Assembly: GCF_000770305.1 (NCBI RefSeq)
Contig: NZ_JNVB01000035.1
Span: 1-43,641 of the forward strand
DNA length: 43,641 nt
Direction of reading: 5' to 3'
Source of the DNA: Erwinia oleae
GTDB taxonomy: Bacteria > Pseudomonadota > Gammaproteobacteria > Enterobacterales > Enterobacteriaceae
Position numbers and translations under genes: made by a program. Below the pieces are notes generated by a model. The model had not been told where the DNA came from, made no database searches, and saw only the letters and a program-made list of their open reading frames with translations. The first letter of the stretch is position 1; every line of letters starts with the position of its first letter. Positions 26,358 to 35,425 of this stretch are shown in pieces.

Positions 26358-28046
26358 TTAACTTTTCAGCCAGAGCCAGTGCCACGGCGCCAGCGTTAAC
26401 GGCTGTTCCCCGTCTACGATCTCATCATGAACGATATCGCGATAACGCTGACTTTCCGGCGGTGTCCATGCAATCGCGCGCGCACTGAGGTTATAAACAC
26501 ACAGCAACGGACCTTCATCATTTTTCGTCCGACGGCGCATCACCAGCAGCGCGTTATCGCTCTCCAGCACCTCCATCGGCGCATCGGGGTGAAAAGCGGG
26601 CTGGCGAATACGGATCCGAATCAAATGGCTTAACGCATGATAAACCCGATGGCGCAGCGACTGCGGATCGCTTAAATCGGCTTCAATCGCGCTGATGGCA
26701 TACTTTTCGCGGTTGATCGCCCGGTTGTGGCCTGCGGCTTTAACCCCTTCTATATCGTTTCGCGAACCGAGAATGCTCTGCACATAAACCGCAGGCACGC
26801 CGGGAAATGCCAGCAGCAGCGCGTGAGCCAGCAGGAAGCGCAGCAGGCGGGTATCGTCACTGTCATCTTTTTTATTCAGCGCATCCATATAGGTGACGTT
26901 GATTTCGTAAGGGCTGGTGGTGCCGTCAGGATTATTTTTGTAGGAGATTAGCGCGCCTTCCATCGCCAGGTCGCGCACCAGCGAAACGATTTCCGTTTCC
27001 GGTAAAATGCCCCGCAGCGGATTCAGACCGATGCCGTCATGGGACGCGAGAAAATTAAAGAAGGTGGTGGCGCCGCCGCCCTGATCCAGCGAGGCGGCCC
27101 ACTGTTTCAGCGCACGGGACGAGCCGTTATGGATGGCGTGCAGCACCAGCGGCGGCAGCGAGAACTGGTACACCATCTGCGCTTCATCATGCCCGTTGCC
27201 AAAATAGCTGATGTTGTCTTTGTGCGGCACGTTGGTTTCGGTGATGATCACCGTACCTGGCGCAACCTCGTTTGCAATGGCGCGAAACAGTTTTACCAGC
27301 AGATGCGTTTTATGCAGATGAATACAGGAGGTGCCGGGCGTTTTCCACATGTAACCTACCGCATCAAGCCGCACGTAGTCGGCACCTTTCGCCAGATAAT
27401 CCAGCAGCACGTCCACCATGGTTAACAGCACCGCAGGATTGCCGAAGTTCAGGTCGATCTGATCGGCGCTGAAAGTTGTCCAGATAAAATGCGTGGTGCC
27501 GTCGGCCATTTCAAACGGTGTGAGCAGCGGCGAGGTACGCGGACGGGTGACGCCACTGAGATCGGTGGCGGGCGGCATGCTGATAAAATAGTCATTCCAG
27601 GCGGGGTCCATCGCCAGATACTGCTTAAACCAGGCGCTGTGCGCCGACATGTGATTGCAAACGAAATCAAACATCAGGCGCGTATGCTCGTGCAGCTCGG
27701 CGATATCTGTCCAGTCGCCACAGATGGCGCTGACCTGATGGTAATCGATAACGGAAAAACCATCGTCGGAGGAGTACGGGAAAAAGGGCAGCAGATGCAC
27801 GAGATTAAAAGTGGATTGCAGATGCTGCTGATAAAATCGCGATAAGGTGCGTAAGGTTGGGGCTTCGCTCTCACGGAACTGATCTGCGTAGGTGATCAGC
27901 ACCACATCTTTTTCATCCCAGTGCGTTTTACGCTGATGGTTGAGCGCGGCGCGCGTGCGCTGAATGGCGTTTATCAGCCTTTCCCGGCAGTCGGCGGGAA
28001 AGGCATGGTCGTAGATCTCATCGATTAACTGATTAATAACGTCCAT
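26358..28046 (-). CDS. GH13_18 sugar phosphorylase (YcjM/GgaP-like, glucosylglycerate or sucrose phosphorylase)
   Basis: A 562-residue cytoplasmic glycoside phosphorylase. The barrel has LLPFFPYSSDDGFSVIDY near residue 90, nucleophile D228 in VRLDAVGYMWK, acid/base E270 in IITETNVPHKDNISYFG, and D337 in FLASHDGIGL. These match sucrose-phosphorylase-type GH13 enzymes. The stretch around the acid/base resembles E. coli YcjM, a glucosylglycerate phosphorylase of similar length (559). Specificity cannot be settled from sequence. The gene follows feoB by 80 bases on the same strand but has no metabolic link to it. It lacks the transporter genes that accompany ycjM in E. coli, and no clear Shine-Dalgarno is seen. 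Confidence 0.85.
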   Translation of the reverse strand: MDVINQLIDEIYDHAFPADCRERLINAIQRTRAALNHQRKTHWDEKDVVLITYADQFRESEAPTLRTLSRFYQQHLQSTFNLVHLLPFFPYSSDDGFSVIDYHQVSAICGDWTDIAELHEHTRLMFDFVCNHMSAHSAWFKQYLAMDPAWNDYFISMPPATDLSGVTRPRTSPLLTPFEMADGTTHFIWTTFSADQIDLNFGNPAVLLTMVDVLLDYLAKGADYVRLDAVGYMWKTPGTSCIHLHKTHLLVKLFRAIANEVAPGTVIITETNVPHKDNISYFGNGHDEAQMVYQFSLPPLVLHAIHNGSSRALKQWAASLDQGGGATTFFNFLASHDGIGLNPLRGILPETEIVSLVRDLAMEGALISYKNNPDGTTSPYEINVTYMDALNKKDDSDDTRLLRFLLAHALLLAFPGVPAVYVQSILGSRNDIEGVKAAGHNRAINREKYAISAIEADLSDPQSLRHRVYHALSHLIRIRIRQPAFHPDAPMEVLESDNALLVMRRRTKNDEGPLLCVYNLSARAIAWTPPESQRYRDIVHDEIVDGEQPLTLAPWHWLWLKS

Positions 28047-28093
28047 TTTTTACAGTGTGCCGCTGTCAGCCACGTTAACTTTCACTGTAGACC

Positions 28094-28118
28094 GTTGAAG
28101 CAAAATCGCAACTTCAAC
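28094..28118 (-). terminator. Possible weak terminator after feoB
   Basis: GTTGAAG and CTTCAAC form a perfect 7-bp stem with an AT-rich 11-base loop, nine bases after the feoB stop. No T-run follows, so read-through into the phosphorylase gene is possible. Confidence 0.35.
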
Positions 28119-28126
28119 ACTGCGGA

Positions 28127-30430
28127 TCAGTGGCAGCTTCCGCTTTTGGCGCAGCCCTGGCAGCCCGATGCGGTGAGAGTCTTCAGCGCCAGACGCTCCG
28201 GCGGCAACCTGACCTTTTTCAGCGTGATCCACAGCAGCAGATTAAACAAAACGACCGCCAGCAACGTAGCGCTTGCAGACTGCGGATGCTGCGTAAAGGT
28301 GGCGAACTGATAAAAAATCGTCGCCAGCGAGTAAGCCAGGTTCAGGCCCCAGAAAATTGAGAACAGCATCCAGCGGCGGCTGCTTTCACGCGCAACGGCG
28401 CCCATCACCGAGACGCAGGGAATATAGAGCAGCACAAAAATCAGATAGCTGTAAGCTGCGGCGTCGTTGCCAAATTTAGCATGCATGACCCCCATTGCGC
28501 CGCCAGCCATTTCACCGTCGCCTTTACTGGCTTCAATTGGATTGAACAGCACGTCCGGCCTGAATGCCGCCTGGACGCTGTCCCACGTTTCCGTCAGCGC
28601 CTCACCCAGTTCGTTAAACAGGCTGAACTCTTCGGCATCAAACGCTTCTTCATGCAGCGCTTCAGCGGTATAGAGCGTGTTCAGCGTGCCGACCACCACC
28701 TCTTTCGCCATCGCGCCGGTGATTAATCCCACCGTTGCCTGCCAGTTATCGGCCTGCACGCCCATCGGTGACAGCAGCGGCGTGAGCTGGCGGCTCAGCA
28801 TCGCCAGCGCCGAATCATCGATAGCGGACACCGGCCTGCCGCTGAATGAAAAACTGTTCAGGGCGCCGATGAGTACGCAGACCGCTACGATCACTTTACC
28901 GGCTCTGAATACAAAGCTTTTCAGCCGCTGCCAGGTCTGAATCAACAGGCTTTTCAGGTGCGGCACGTGCCAGGTGGGCAGTTCCATAATAAATGGCGTC
29001 GCCTCGCCGCGCAGCAACGTATGTTTCAGCGCCAGACCGGTCAGAATGGCGGCGGTGATGCCCAGCAGGTAAAGGCTGAATACCACCAGCGACCCGTTCT
29101 GACCAAAAAAGGCGGCGGCGAACACCGCAAAAATTGCCAGTCGGGCGCCGCAGGACATAAACGGCGCCATCAAAATGGTCATCAGCCGCTCGCGCGGCGC
29201 GTCAAGCGTGCGTGCGCCCATCACCGACGGCACGTTGCAGCCGAAACCAACGATCAGCGGCACAAACGATTTTCCCGGCAGTCCCAATGCCTGCATCAGG
29301 CGATCCATCACAAAGGCGGCCCGTGCCATATAGCCGGAGTCCTCCATCAGCGAGAGAAACAGATACATCAGGCCGATTTGCGGCACCAGCGGCATCACGG
29401 TATTGATGCCGCCGCCAATGCCCTGCGCGAGAAACAGCGTCAGGGGCAGAGGGAAGTGCAGCGTGGCGCCGAGCCACTGCATACCGTGAATAAAAATTGC
29501 CGCCGAACCGAGGTCAAACAGCGGCTGGAGCGCGCCGCCCAGGTTGATCGCCAGGAAAAACATCAGATACATCACCAGCAGAAAAACCGGCAGCCCGAGC
29601 CAGCGGTTAAGCACCAGGCGATCGAGACGGGCGGATAGCTGATGCGGCGTGGCGCTGTCGGGCAGGATCGCCGCCTGGCTGATGGTTTCAATGGCCTGAT
29701 AGCGCGCGGCCGCGATACGCAGCGGCATATCCTGCGGAACGTCGGGCGACGTCAGCAGCCGGGCGGCGTCGCCCATTTGCGAGGCGCAGTAAATATCACC
29801 TTCAAGCGCCTGGCGCGCCAGCCAGTCGCGCTGGCGTGGCGATAACTGAGCAGGCATCGCTTCGCTCAGCGATCGGACGGCCTTCTGCACCGCGGCGGGC
29901 CAGTCAATGGCGATGTGATCTGGCTCGCCGCGTCGGGCATCAATGGCGGCTTTCAGTTGCTCAATGCCTTTGCCGCGACTGGATACCAGCGGCACCACCG
30001 GGCAACCGAGGCGCTGCGCCAGGGTGGGGATATCAATGATTATCTTCTGGTTCTGCGCGATATCGAGCATATTCAGCGCCACGATGCAGGGCACGCCCAG
30101 CTCTTTAAGCTGTAGCGTCAGGTAGAGATTGCGCTCGAGATTGCTGGCGTCCACCACGTTAATCACCAGATCCGGCTCGCCGCTCAGTATATAGTGGCAG
30201 GCGATTTGCTCGTCCAGCGAAGCGTGTTCAGACGCTGTGGTCAGGGAATAGGTGCCGGGAAGATCCACCAGCCGTACGCTGGACTGGGCGGTGGTAAAGA
30301 AACCTTCTTTGCGCTCAACCGTGACACCGGCCCAGTTTCCCACCCGCTGGCGCGCGCCGGTGAGCTGGTTGAACAGCGTGGTTTTTCCGGCATTTGGGTT
30401 GCCGATCAGTCCGATCGTTAACGTTTTCAC
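28127..30430 (-). CDS. feoB: Ferrous iron transport protein B
   Basis: FeoB is the inner-membrane ferrous iron transporter with an N-terminal G-protein domain. The protein is 767 residues (E. coli 773). The G1 loop GNPNAGKT is at residues 10-17, and G3 is DLPGTYS. Two Gate regions with a hydrophobic core occupy residues 280-690, including IVGFGCNVPSVMGARTL and FMSCGARLAIFAVFAAAFF with the conserved cysteines. The C-terminal tail is cysteine-rich (SGCQGCAKSGSCH). feoA lies 12 bases upstream. No feoC follows, unlike E. coli. Confidence 0.97.
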   Translation of the reverse strand: MKTLTIGLIGNPNAGKTTLFNQLTGARQRVGNWAGVTVERKEGFFTTAQSSVRLVDLPGTYSLTTASEHASLDEQIACHYILSGEPDLVINVVDASNLERNLYLTLQLKELGVPCIVALNMLDIAQNQKIIIDIPTLAQRLGCPVVPLVSSRGKGIEQLKAAIDARRGEPDHIAIDWPAAVQKAVRSLSEAMPAQLSPRQRDWLARQALEGDIYCASQMGDAARLLTSPDVPQDMPLRIAAARYQAIETISQAAILPDSATPHQLSARLDRLVLNRWLGLPVFLLVMYLMFFLAINLGGALQPLFDLGSAAIFIHGMQWLGATLHFPLPLTLFLAQGIGGGINTVMPLVPQIGLMYLFLSLMEDSGYMARAAFVMDRLMQALGLPGKSFVPLIVGFGCNVPSVMGARTLDAPRERLMTILMAPFMSCGARLAIFAVFAAAFFGQNGSLVVFSLYLLGITAAILTGLALKHTLLRGEATPFIMELPTWHVPHLKSLLIQTWQRLKSFVFRAGKVIVAVCVLIGALNSFSFSGRPVSAIDDSALAMLSRQLTPLLSPMGVQADNWQATVGLITGAMAKEVVVGTLNTLYTAEALHEEAFDAEEFSLFNELGEALTETWDSVQAAFRPDVLFNPIEASKGDGEMAGGAMGVMHAKFGNDAAAYSYLIFVLLYIPCVSVMGAVARESSRRWMLFSIFWGLNLAYSLATIFYQFATFTQHPQSASATLLAVVLFNLLLWITLKKVRLPPERLALKTLTASGCQGCAKSGSCH

Positions 30431-30442
30431 TTTTCGCTCTCC

Positions 30443-30667
30443 TTAGCGCAGCGCTTCAAGCTGAAGAAATGCGAGGTCTTTTTTCCGTAACATCAGGTTG
30501 ACGCGAGGGGTGGCGATTTGCACGGGATCGCCAAACGGCGCGATGCGCTTAACCTCAAAAACCGCGCCGGGCAGCAGCCCGAGCGACAACAGCTTCTGGC
30601 GGAACGCGGCGCTGACGTCAGATGAGAAGGTAATAATTTTATAATGCTGTTGCGGCATGAAATGCAT
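30443..30667 (-). CDS. feoA: Ferrous iron transport protein A
   Basis: FeoA is a small cytoplasmic SH3-like protein needed for FeoB-mediated iron uptake. The protein is 74 residues (E. coli 75). [23 protein letters not shown] and the ending [13 protein letters not shown] match the family. An internal ATG three codons in is less likely as the start. It is the first gene of feoAB. Fur and FNR sites lie upstream, so the operon should be induced by anaerobiosis and low iron. Confidence 0.93.
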   Translation of the reverse strand: MHFMPQQHYKIITFSSDVSAAFRQKLLSLGLLPGAVFEVKRIAPFGDPVQIATPRVNLMLRKKDLAFLQLEALR

Positions 30668-30708
30668 AATCCACCCTGATGACGGAAGGTAATAATCAAG
30701 GGGGAAAA

Positions 30709-30731
30709 TTATAATGAGAATTATTCTCGAA
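30709..30731 (-). promoter_or_regulatory. feoAB promoter -10 element and overlapping Fur box
   Basis: On the minus strand a perfect TATAAT lies at 30714-30709. Immediately upstream, the near-palindrome GAGAATTATTCTC (30717-30729) sits in a Fur-box-like 19-mer, TAATGAGAATTATTCTCGA (about 30714-30732 on the plus strand). Iron-loaded Fur bound here would cover the -10/-35 region. The -35 element itself is poor (AATTAT), as expected for an activator-dependent promoter. Confidence 0.75.
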
Positions 30732-30736
30732 TAATT

Positions 30737-30750
30737 TGATGCAAGACAAG
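30737..30750. promoter_or_regulatory. FNR site of feoAB
   Basis: TTGAT, four bases, GACAA matches the FNR consensus TTGAT-N4-ATCAA at 8 of 10 positions. If the transcript starts seven bases after the -10 (about 30702), the centre lies at -41.5, the classical class II activator position. E. coli feo is FNR-activated and Fur-repressed. Confidence 0.6.
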
Positions 30751-30763
30751 CTTAGGGATGGAC

Positions 30764-30794
30764 AAAAAAAGAGCGGATCGAACAATCCGCTCTG
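30764..30794 (-). terminator. Rho-independent terminator of yhgF
   Basis: Read on the minus strand, AGAGCGGAT and ATCCGCTCT form a 9-bp stem around a six-base loop and are followed by seven T. It starts six bases after the yhgF stop codon and separates yhgF from the feo promoter. Confidence 0.92.
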
Positions 30795-30800
30795 CGATCT

Positions 30801-33125
30801 TTAATTTTTCTTGCCGAAAGCCGCTGCCAGCGCATCGCCCATCGCGCTGTTGCCAGCGGGCTGCGCAACCGGCCGGGGGCGTGGTTTCCCGCCGCGCGGT
30901 GCGGCTGCGCCATCGCGTGCGCCGCCGTTGCCGCGACGCGATGTGGTTTCGCCAGGCTGCTCGTCCAGCCGCATCGTCAGCGCAATGCGCTTGCGTTGCA
31001 GATCGACCTCCATCACTTTGACTTTGACGATATCGCCTGCTTTAACCACCTTGTGCGGATCGTCAATGAAGCGGTCAGAGAGCGAGGAGATATGCACCAG
31101 CCCATCCTGATGCACGCCGATATCAACAAACGCGCCAAAGTTGGTGACGTTGGTGACCGCGCCTTCCAGCACCATACCCGGCAGCAAATCGTTCATCGTT
31201 TCGATGCCTTCCGCAAACTGCGCGGTTTTGAATTCAGGACGCGGGTCGCGGCCGGGTTTTTCCAGCTCTTTGATAATGTCGCTGACCGTCGGCACGCCGA
31301 AACGCTCGTCGGTAAAGTCTGCCGCTTTCAGCCCACGCAACGCCGTTGGATTGCCCATCAGCAGATCCAGAGTTTGCTGCGTGGCCGCCATAATACGCTG
31401 CACTACCGGATAGGCTTCCGGGTGAACCGTTGAGGCGTCCAGCGGGTTGTCGCCCTGGCTGATGCGCAGGAAACCAGCGCACTGCTCAAAGGCTTTCGGC
31501 CCCAGCCTGCCCACCTTCAGAAGCTGCTGGCGATTCTGGAAGCGGCCATTTTCATCGCGCCAGCCGACGATATTCTGCGCGATCATTTTGCTCAGGCCCG
31601 CCACGCGGGTGAGCAGCGGCACGGAGGCGGTGTTCAGATCAACGCCCACGCCGTTAACGCAGTCTTCCACCACCGCATCCAGCTTCTTCGCCAGCTGACT
31701 CTGGCTGACATCGTGCTGATACTGACCGACGCCGATGGATTTCGGATCGATCTTCACCAGCTCGGAGAGCGGATCCTGCAAGCGACGCGCGATGGAAACG
31801 GCACCGCGCAGGGAAACGTCAAGATCGGGGAACTCCAGCGCCGCCAGCTCGGAGGCCGAGTAAACAGAGGCGCCCGCTTCGCTGACGATCACCTTTTGCG
31901 CCTGTACCTGCGGAAACTGTTTCTGCACGTCCATAAAGAAGCGCTCGGTTTCGCGCGAGGCGGTGCCATTGCCGATCGCCACCAGCTCCACCTGATGTCT
32001 GGTGCAGAGCGCCGCCACGGCGGCAGCGGCTTTCGCCGTCTGGCCGGTGTGAGGATAGATGGTGTCGGTGGCGACCAGCTTGCCGGTGGCGTCCACCACG
32101 GCAACCTTCACGCCGGTACGCAGGCCGGGATCGAGCCCCATGGTCGCGCGCATGCCCGCCGGGGCGGCCATCAGCAGGTCGTGCAGGTTGCGGGCAAAGA
32201 CGTTAATGGCCTCGTCTTCAGCACGTTCGCGTACCGTGCCCATCAGCTCGGTTTCCAGATGTAGCAGCACCTTAATACGCCACGTCCAGCTCACCACGGC
32301 TTTACGCCAGCCATCCGCCGGTGCGTTGTTCAGGCGCAGATTAAGGTGATCGGTGATGATCTGCTCGCCGTGGCTTTCGCGCGGCGGCTCATCAAACTGC
32401 GGATCGGCGTTCAGCGAAAGCTGCAATACGCCCTCATTGCGCCCGCGAAGCATCGCCAGCGCGCGGTGTGAAGGAACGGTGGCGAGCGCTTCGTGATGGT
32501 CGAAATAGTCGCGAAATTTCGCGCCTTCTTCCTCTTTCCCTTCCACCATGCGGGAAACCAGATGCGCGTTTTTCCACAGGTAGTCGCGCACTTTCGCCAG
32601 CAGCGCGGCGTCTTCAGCGATGCGTTCCATCATGATGTAGCGTGCGCCATCCAGCGCGGCTTTGATGTCGGCTACACCTTTCCCGGCATCAACAAAATCA
32701 GCGGCCAGCACGTCAGGATGGTGCGACGGATCCTGCCACAGCGTTTCAGCCAGCGGCTCCAGACCCGCCTCAATAGCGATCATGCCGCGCGTGCGGCGTT
32801 TGGGCTTGTAGGGCAGGTAGAGATCTTCCAGCTCGGTTTTACTCAGGGTGCCGTTAATGGCACTGGCCAGTTCATCAGTCAGCTTGCCCTGCTCGCCAAC
32901 GGATTTGAGGATTGACTGGCGACGCTCTTCCAGCTCGCGTAGGTAGCCCAGACGGCTCTCCAGCTGGCGCAGTTGGGTGTCGTCCAGCCCGCCGGTCACT
33001 TCCTTACGATAGCGTGCGATAAACGGCACGGTATTCCCTTCATCCAGCAGACGAACAGCGGCGTCCACCTGTTCTGCTCTGGCGTGCAGCTCACTTGCGA
33101 TTATGCGGCTCAGCGAATCTTTCAT
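30801..33125 (-). CDS. yhgF: Tex-family RNA-binding transcription accessory protein YhgF
   Basis: The protein is 774 residues (E. coli 773). The order is an N-terminal helical Tex domain, a YqgF/RNase H-like domain (from about residue 320, [22 protein letters not shown]), tandem helix-hairpin-helix motifs ([22 protein letters not shown], about residue 500) and a C-terminal S1 RNA-binding domain (about residues 650-720, [17 protein letters not shown]). Tex proteins bind nucleic acid and affect transcription and stress behaviour; the exact role is not settled. The basic, glycine-rich tail after the S1 domain is typical. It lies 90 bases downstream of greB. Confidence 0.96.
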   Translation of the reverse strand: MKDSLSRIIASELHARAEQVDAAVRLLDEGNTVPFIARYRKEVTGGLDDTQLRQLESRLGYLRELEERRQSILKSVGEQGKLTDELASAINGTLSKTELEDLYLPYKPKRRTRGMIAIEAGLEPLAETLWQDPSHHPDVLAADFVDAGKGVADIKAALDGARYIMMERIAEDAALLAKVRDYLWKNAHLVSRMVEGKEEEGAKFRDYFDHHEALATVPSHRALAMLRGRNEGVLQLSLNADPQFDEPPRESHGEQIITDHLNLRLNNAPADGWRKAVVSWTWRIKVLLHLETELMGTVRERAEDEAINVFARNLHDLLMAAPAGMRATMGLDPGLRTGVKVAVVDATGKLVATDTIYPHTGQTAKAAAAVAALCTRHQVELVAIGNGTASRETERFFMDVQKQFPQVQAQKVIVSEAGASVYSASELAALEFPDLDVSLRGAVSIARRLQDPLSELVKIDPKSIGVGQYQHDVSQSQLAKKLDAVVEDCVNGVGVDLNTASVPLLTRVAGLSKMIAQNIVGWRDENGRFQNRQQLLKVGRLGPKAFEQCAGFLRISQGDNPLDASTVHPEAYPVVQRIMAATQQTLDLLMGNPTALRGLKAADFTDERFGVPTVSDIIKELEKPGRDPRPEFKTAQFAEGIETMNDLLPGMVLEGAVTNVTNFGAFVDIGVHQDGLVHISSLSDRFIDDPHKVVKAGDIVKVKVMEVDLQRKRIALTMRLDEQPGETTSRRGNGGARDGAAAPRGGKPRPRPVAQPAGNSAMGDALAAAFGKKN

Positions 33126-33215
33126 TTTTGCGTACTTTATGGCTTAAGGATCAGCGGACAGTTATACGGACTGCGGGCAGAAATTGCCAGCGTGTGAAGA
33201 CCGCGCTGCATGCAT

Positions 33216-33695
33216 TCAGGATTGTTTAACGTAGTCGATTTCGTTGACGTACCAGGTCGCTTCGCCGCCCGGCGTGTTCACCGCCACCACCTCGCCAACC
33301 TCTTTTTTCAGCAACGCGCGCGCCATCGGCGAGTCGATTGAAATATAGTCTTTTCGACCGAATATTTCGTCGTAGCCGACGATGCGAAAGCGTTTAATGT
33401 CGCCGTCGTCGTTTTCCACCTCAACCCATGCGCCGAAGAAGACTTTGCCTTCCTGCTGCGGCGAATAGTCAACGATACGCAGCTGCTCCAGACATTTGGT
33501 CAGGTAGCGAACGCGCCTGTCGATCTCGCGCAGCCGCTTTTTATTGTATTGGTAGTCGGCGTTTTCGCTGCGATCGCCAAGACTGGCCGCCCAGGTGACT
33601 TTTTTGGTCACTTCAGGACGCTCTTCGCGCCAGAGAAAATCCAGCTCCGTTTTGAGCTTGTCGTAACCTTCACGGGTGATCAGTTTCGTTTTCAT
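33216..33695 (-). CDS. greB: Transcription elongation factor GreB
   Basis: GreB enters the RNA polymerase secondary channel and stimulates cleavage of backtracked RNA. From the ATG at 33695 (MKTKLITREGYDKLKTEL) it has 159 residues (E. coli 158). An upstream ATG at 33815 would add 40 residues unlike the family and is rejected. The coiled-coil N-terminal domain holds the acidic tip region GDRSENADYQY, and the C-terminal FKBP-like domain has FRIVGYDEIFGRKDYISIDSPMARALL. In E. coli it is directly divergent from ompR; here a 2.4-kb island separates them. Confidence 0.96.
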   Translation of the reverse strand: MKTKLITREGYDKLKTELDFLWREERPEVTKKVTWAASLGDRSENADYQYNKKRLREIDRRVRYLTKCLEQLRIVDYSPQQEGKVFFGAWVEVENDDGDIKRFRIVGYDEIFGRKDYISIDSPMARALLKKEVGEVVAVNTPGGEATWYVNEIDYVKQS

Positions 33696-33761
33696 CAGTA
33701 TTCCGTCGTGACCTGGCGTTGATGCGTATTTTGTGATGGGTGAAGACGGGATGCAATCGTA

Positions 33762-33908
33762 ATGGTGGGATACGCTTATCTGAAAGAGGCAACGGGATTT
33801 CAAAACGATGCTCAACCGGAGCGGGACAGTTATACAGCGCGGGTGCGAGAGCTACCGGTAATGGGAAAGAGTGGGTTCAGTGCTGAGTATGTGTACGTTC
33901 TGCGTTGA
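33762..33908 (+). CDS. Unidentified 48-residue ORF, possible remnant
   Basis: An open frame on the plus strand, MVGYAYLKEATGFQND to the end SAEYVYVLR, lies between greB and the island-2 immunity gene. No Shine-Dalgarno precedes it. Its composition resembles real protein, with GC-ending codons and balanced residues, and it could be the end of a lost larger gene carried with the island. I do not recognise the family, and it may be chance. The remainder of 33696-33962 holds nothing else I can name. Confidence 0.25.
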   Translation: MVGYAYLKEATGFQNDAQPERDSYTARVRELPVMGKSGFSAEYVYVLR

Positions 33909-33962
33909 GTAAAAATAGTTTATAACTACATCAGAATTTCCAGAACTTCGTGTCTTCTGATT

Positions 33963-34355
33963 TTACTGTATATCTGATATTTTAATTACAACAGCAAGCA
34001 ATATTGCGGAGAAAAAACATAGCATGCTTAAAAAAGACATTTTATAAAAAAATCTCATCCAGTTTGTCAATTTATTACTTTCAGTATCAAAAAAATCATA
34101 GAATTTACTCTCGGAAGGAATCATGCGTATTTTTCTTCTTTTGTGTATTCTTAGAAAAAATTTAACCATCGGATAAGCGCCAAAAAAACCAACTGATGCA
34201 TGGAAAAAGAAAGGAGAAGGGAGAGAATGTTGTTGCTCGAATAATTCTATTAATTTTTTATATTTCTTTCTGTTAAGAATATATGAAAAAAATGAAATAA
34301 TAAATAATAATATGCTTGTACACATTAAAAATAAACCTAATTTTTTTATAAGCAT
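33963..34355 (-). CDS. Small two-helix inner membrane protein, putative effector immunity
   Basis: The protein is 130 residues from the ATG at 34355, with TAGGAG eight bases upstream and the stop of the previous gene two bases before it. The frame extends upstream to 34487, but those residues overlap the effector gene and look unlike protein. Two transmembrane helices are seen, at about residues 4-25 (LGLFLMCTSILLFIISFFSYIL) and 101-125 (LSMLCFFSAILLAVVIKI), with a basic loop between. The gene is much more AT-rich than its neighbours, a sign of recent acquisition. I do not recognise the family. Position after a membrane-active candidate effector suggests immunity. Confidence 0.6.
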   Translation of the reverse strand: MLIKKLGLFLMCTSILLFIISFFSYILNRKKYKKLIELFEQQHSLPSPFFFHASVGFFGAYPMVKFFLRIHKRRKIRMIPSESKFYDFFDTESNKLTNWMRFFYKMSFLSMLCFFSAILLAVVIKISDIQ

Positions 34356-34357
34356 AG

Positions 34358-35353
34358 TCAGTCTCCTAAAAATATATCTATTGTTTCTTCTGCGGCCCTG
34401 CTGGCAACATAACCCGTCGCCAGCGATCCTATTGCTGCACAGGTAACACCGCCGATTCCTGCTGTGGCAACACCAATGGCTGCACAAATGCTTAATCCCG
34501 CCGTGGCGCCATAAGCGCCGATTCTTACATTTGCCAAAGTGCCCGCTCCAAACTTAACATATTCTTTAAAAGCAAACTTCCCGCACTCATTTTCCCGGCC
34601 CACCGTGCAGGCATGTATCACGTCATTGCTGACGTTGGCAAAGGAAAAGCCGATGCCGATATAGCCGCCTTGCTTTAAAAACCGCGCCGCTTTCGCCGCG
34701 TTGCTGGTATAGGTTGAATAGCCCGGGATGCCCGCCACGCCGACTGACGACCATTCATGCACAATGGATCGGCTGGAGAGATTCAGCGCTTTGCGTATAT
34801 CCTCATACGGTCTGAACTTTACCGAATAGCGGGCCAGGGACTTTATCAGCGGCTTATTCACCAGTTGTTTTAGCTGATTGAACAACTGATTCCGTTCAAC
34901 GAAAAACTGTCGGCTGATTAAGGTGCCCTGCGATCGATATTGATGCTGATAGCTGGCCTCAATTTTCTGTAACGTCTGCTCAATGGCGGAAAAATACCGC
35001 GCGCCCAGGTCGCTCGCTACGCCAAATATTTTGTCTCCGGCGCGTGTCAGTCCGGCGATCATAGCGTAGTGTTCATGTAAAAAAGTGGCTTCATCAACGT
35101 TGACGCCCGTCAATGCGGTATTGGCTTTCTGTTTCACCTGTCTGAGCGAATGCAGCATTTGCTGAGTTATTACGGAGTCTGGATCGGTGACAATCACTAT
35201 CTGGCCAGGTTTCAGCCAGGCCGTGTCAGCATTAATTTGCAAAAACTGACGCGCCGCGGCCGAGTAACTATTCCGAAAGAGCAGGCTGGCCTGAAAATCC
35301 AGGGTGCCGGGTTCTTCAACAATACAATACCCGGGGGCAATATTACGCGACAT
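34358..35353 (-). CDS. Putative type VI effector with glycine-rich membrane-inserting C-terminus
   Basis: A 331-residue protein that I do not recognise as a named family. Residues 30-56 (ARQFLQINADTAWLKPGQIVIV) resemble a short LysM-like motif. Residues 60-200 are mainly helical and polar. From residue 268 to 316 the chain is hydrophobic and full of Gly and Ala (GAYGATAGLSICAAIGVATAGIGG), like glycine-zipper or colicin-type pore formers. Four cysteines lie in the C-terminal part. AAGGAG precedes the start. It lies 72 bases after an hcp gene and two bases before a small membrane protein gene, the usual order for Hcp-linked effector and immunity genes. A pore-forming role is inference. Confidence 0.6.
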   Translation of the reverse strand: MSRNIAPGYCIVEEPGTLDFQASLLFRNSYSAAARQFLQINADTAWLKPGQIVIVTDPDSVITQQMLHSLRQVKQKANTALTGVNVDEATFLHEHYAMIAGLTRAGDKIFGVASDLGARYFSAIEQTLQKIEASYQHQYRSQGTLISRQFFVERNQLFNQLKQLVNKPLIKSLARYSVKFRPYEDIRKALNLSSRSIVHEWSSVGVAGIPGYSTYTSNAAKAARFLKQGGYIGIGFSFANVSNDVIHACTVGRENECGKFAFKEYVKFGAGTLANVRIGAYGATAGLSICAAIGVATAGIGGVTCAAIGSLATGYVASRAAEETIDIFLGD

Positions 35354-35425
35354 ACGTACTCCTTACGTGATGAGCAGATTCTCCTTCAGGCAGAAAGCTG
35401 GCGGATATCGTGCCGGCAAGCCTGC

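Noticed and set aside
28958..29638. 226-codon plus-strand frame inside feoB
   Set aside because: The Gln/Arg/His-rich product is antisense to conserved FeoB membrane segments and has no recognisable domain.
33696..33815. N-terminal extension of greB from an ATG at 33815
   Set aside because: The 40 extra residues match nothing in GreB, and the start at 33695 gives the family N-terminus and length.
34356..34487. N-terminal extension of the island-2 membrane protein
   Set aside because: The extra residues lie inside the effector gene in another frame and are cysteine- and arginine-rich. The ATG at 34355 has its own ribosome binding site.
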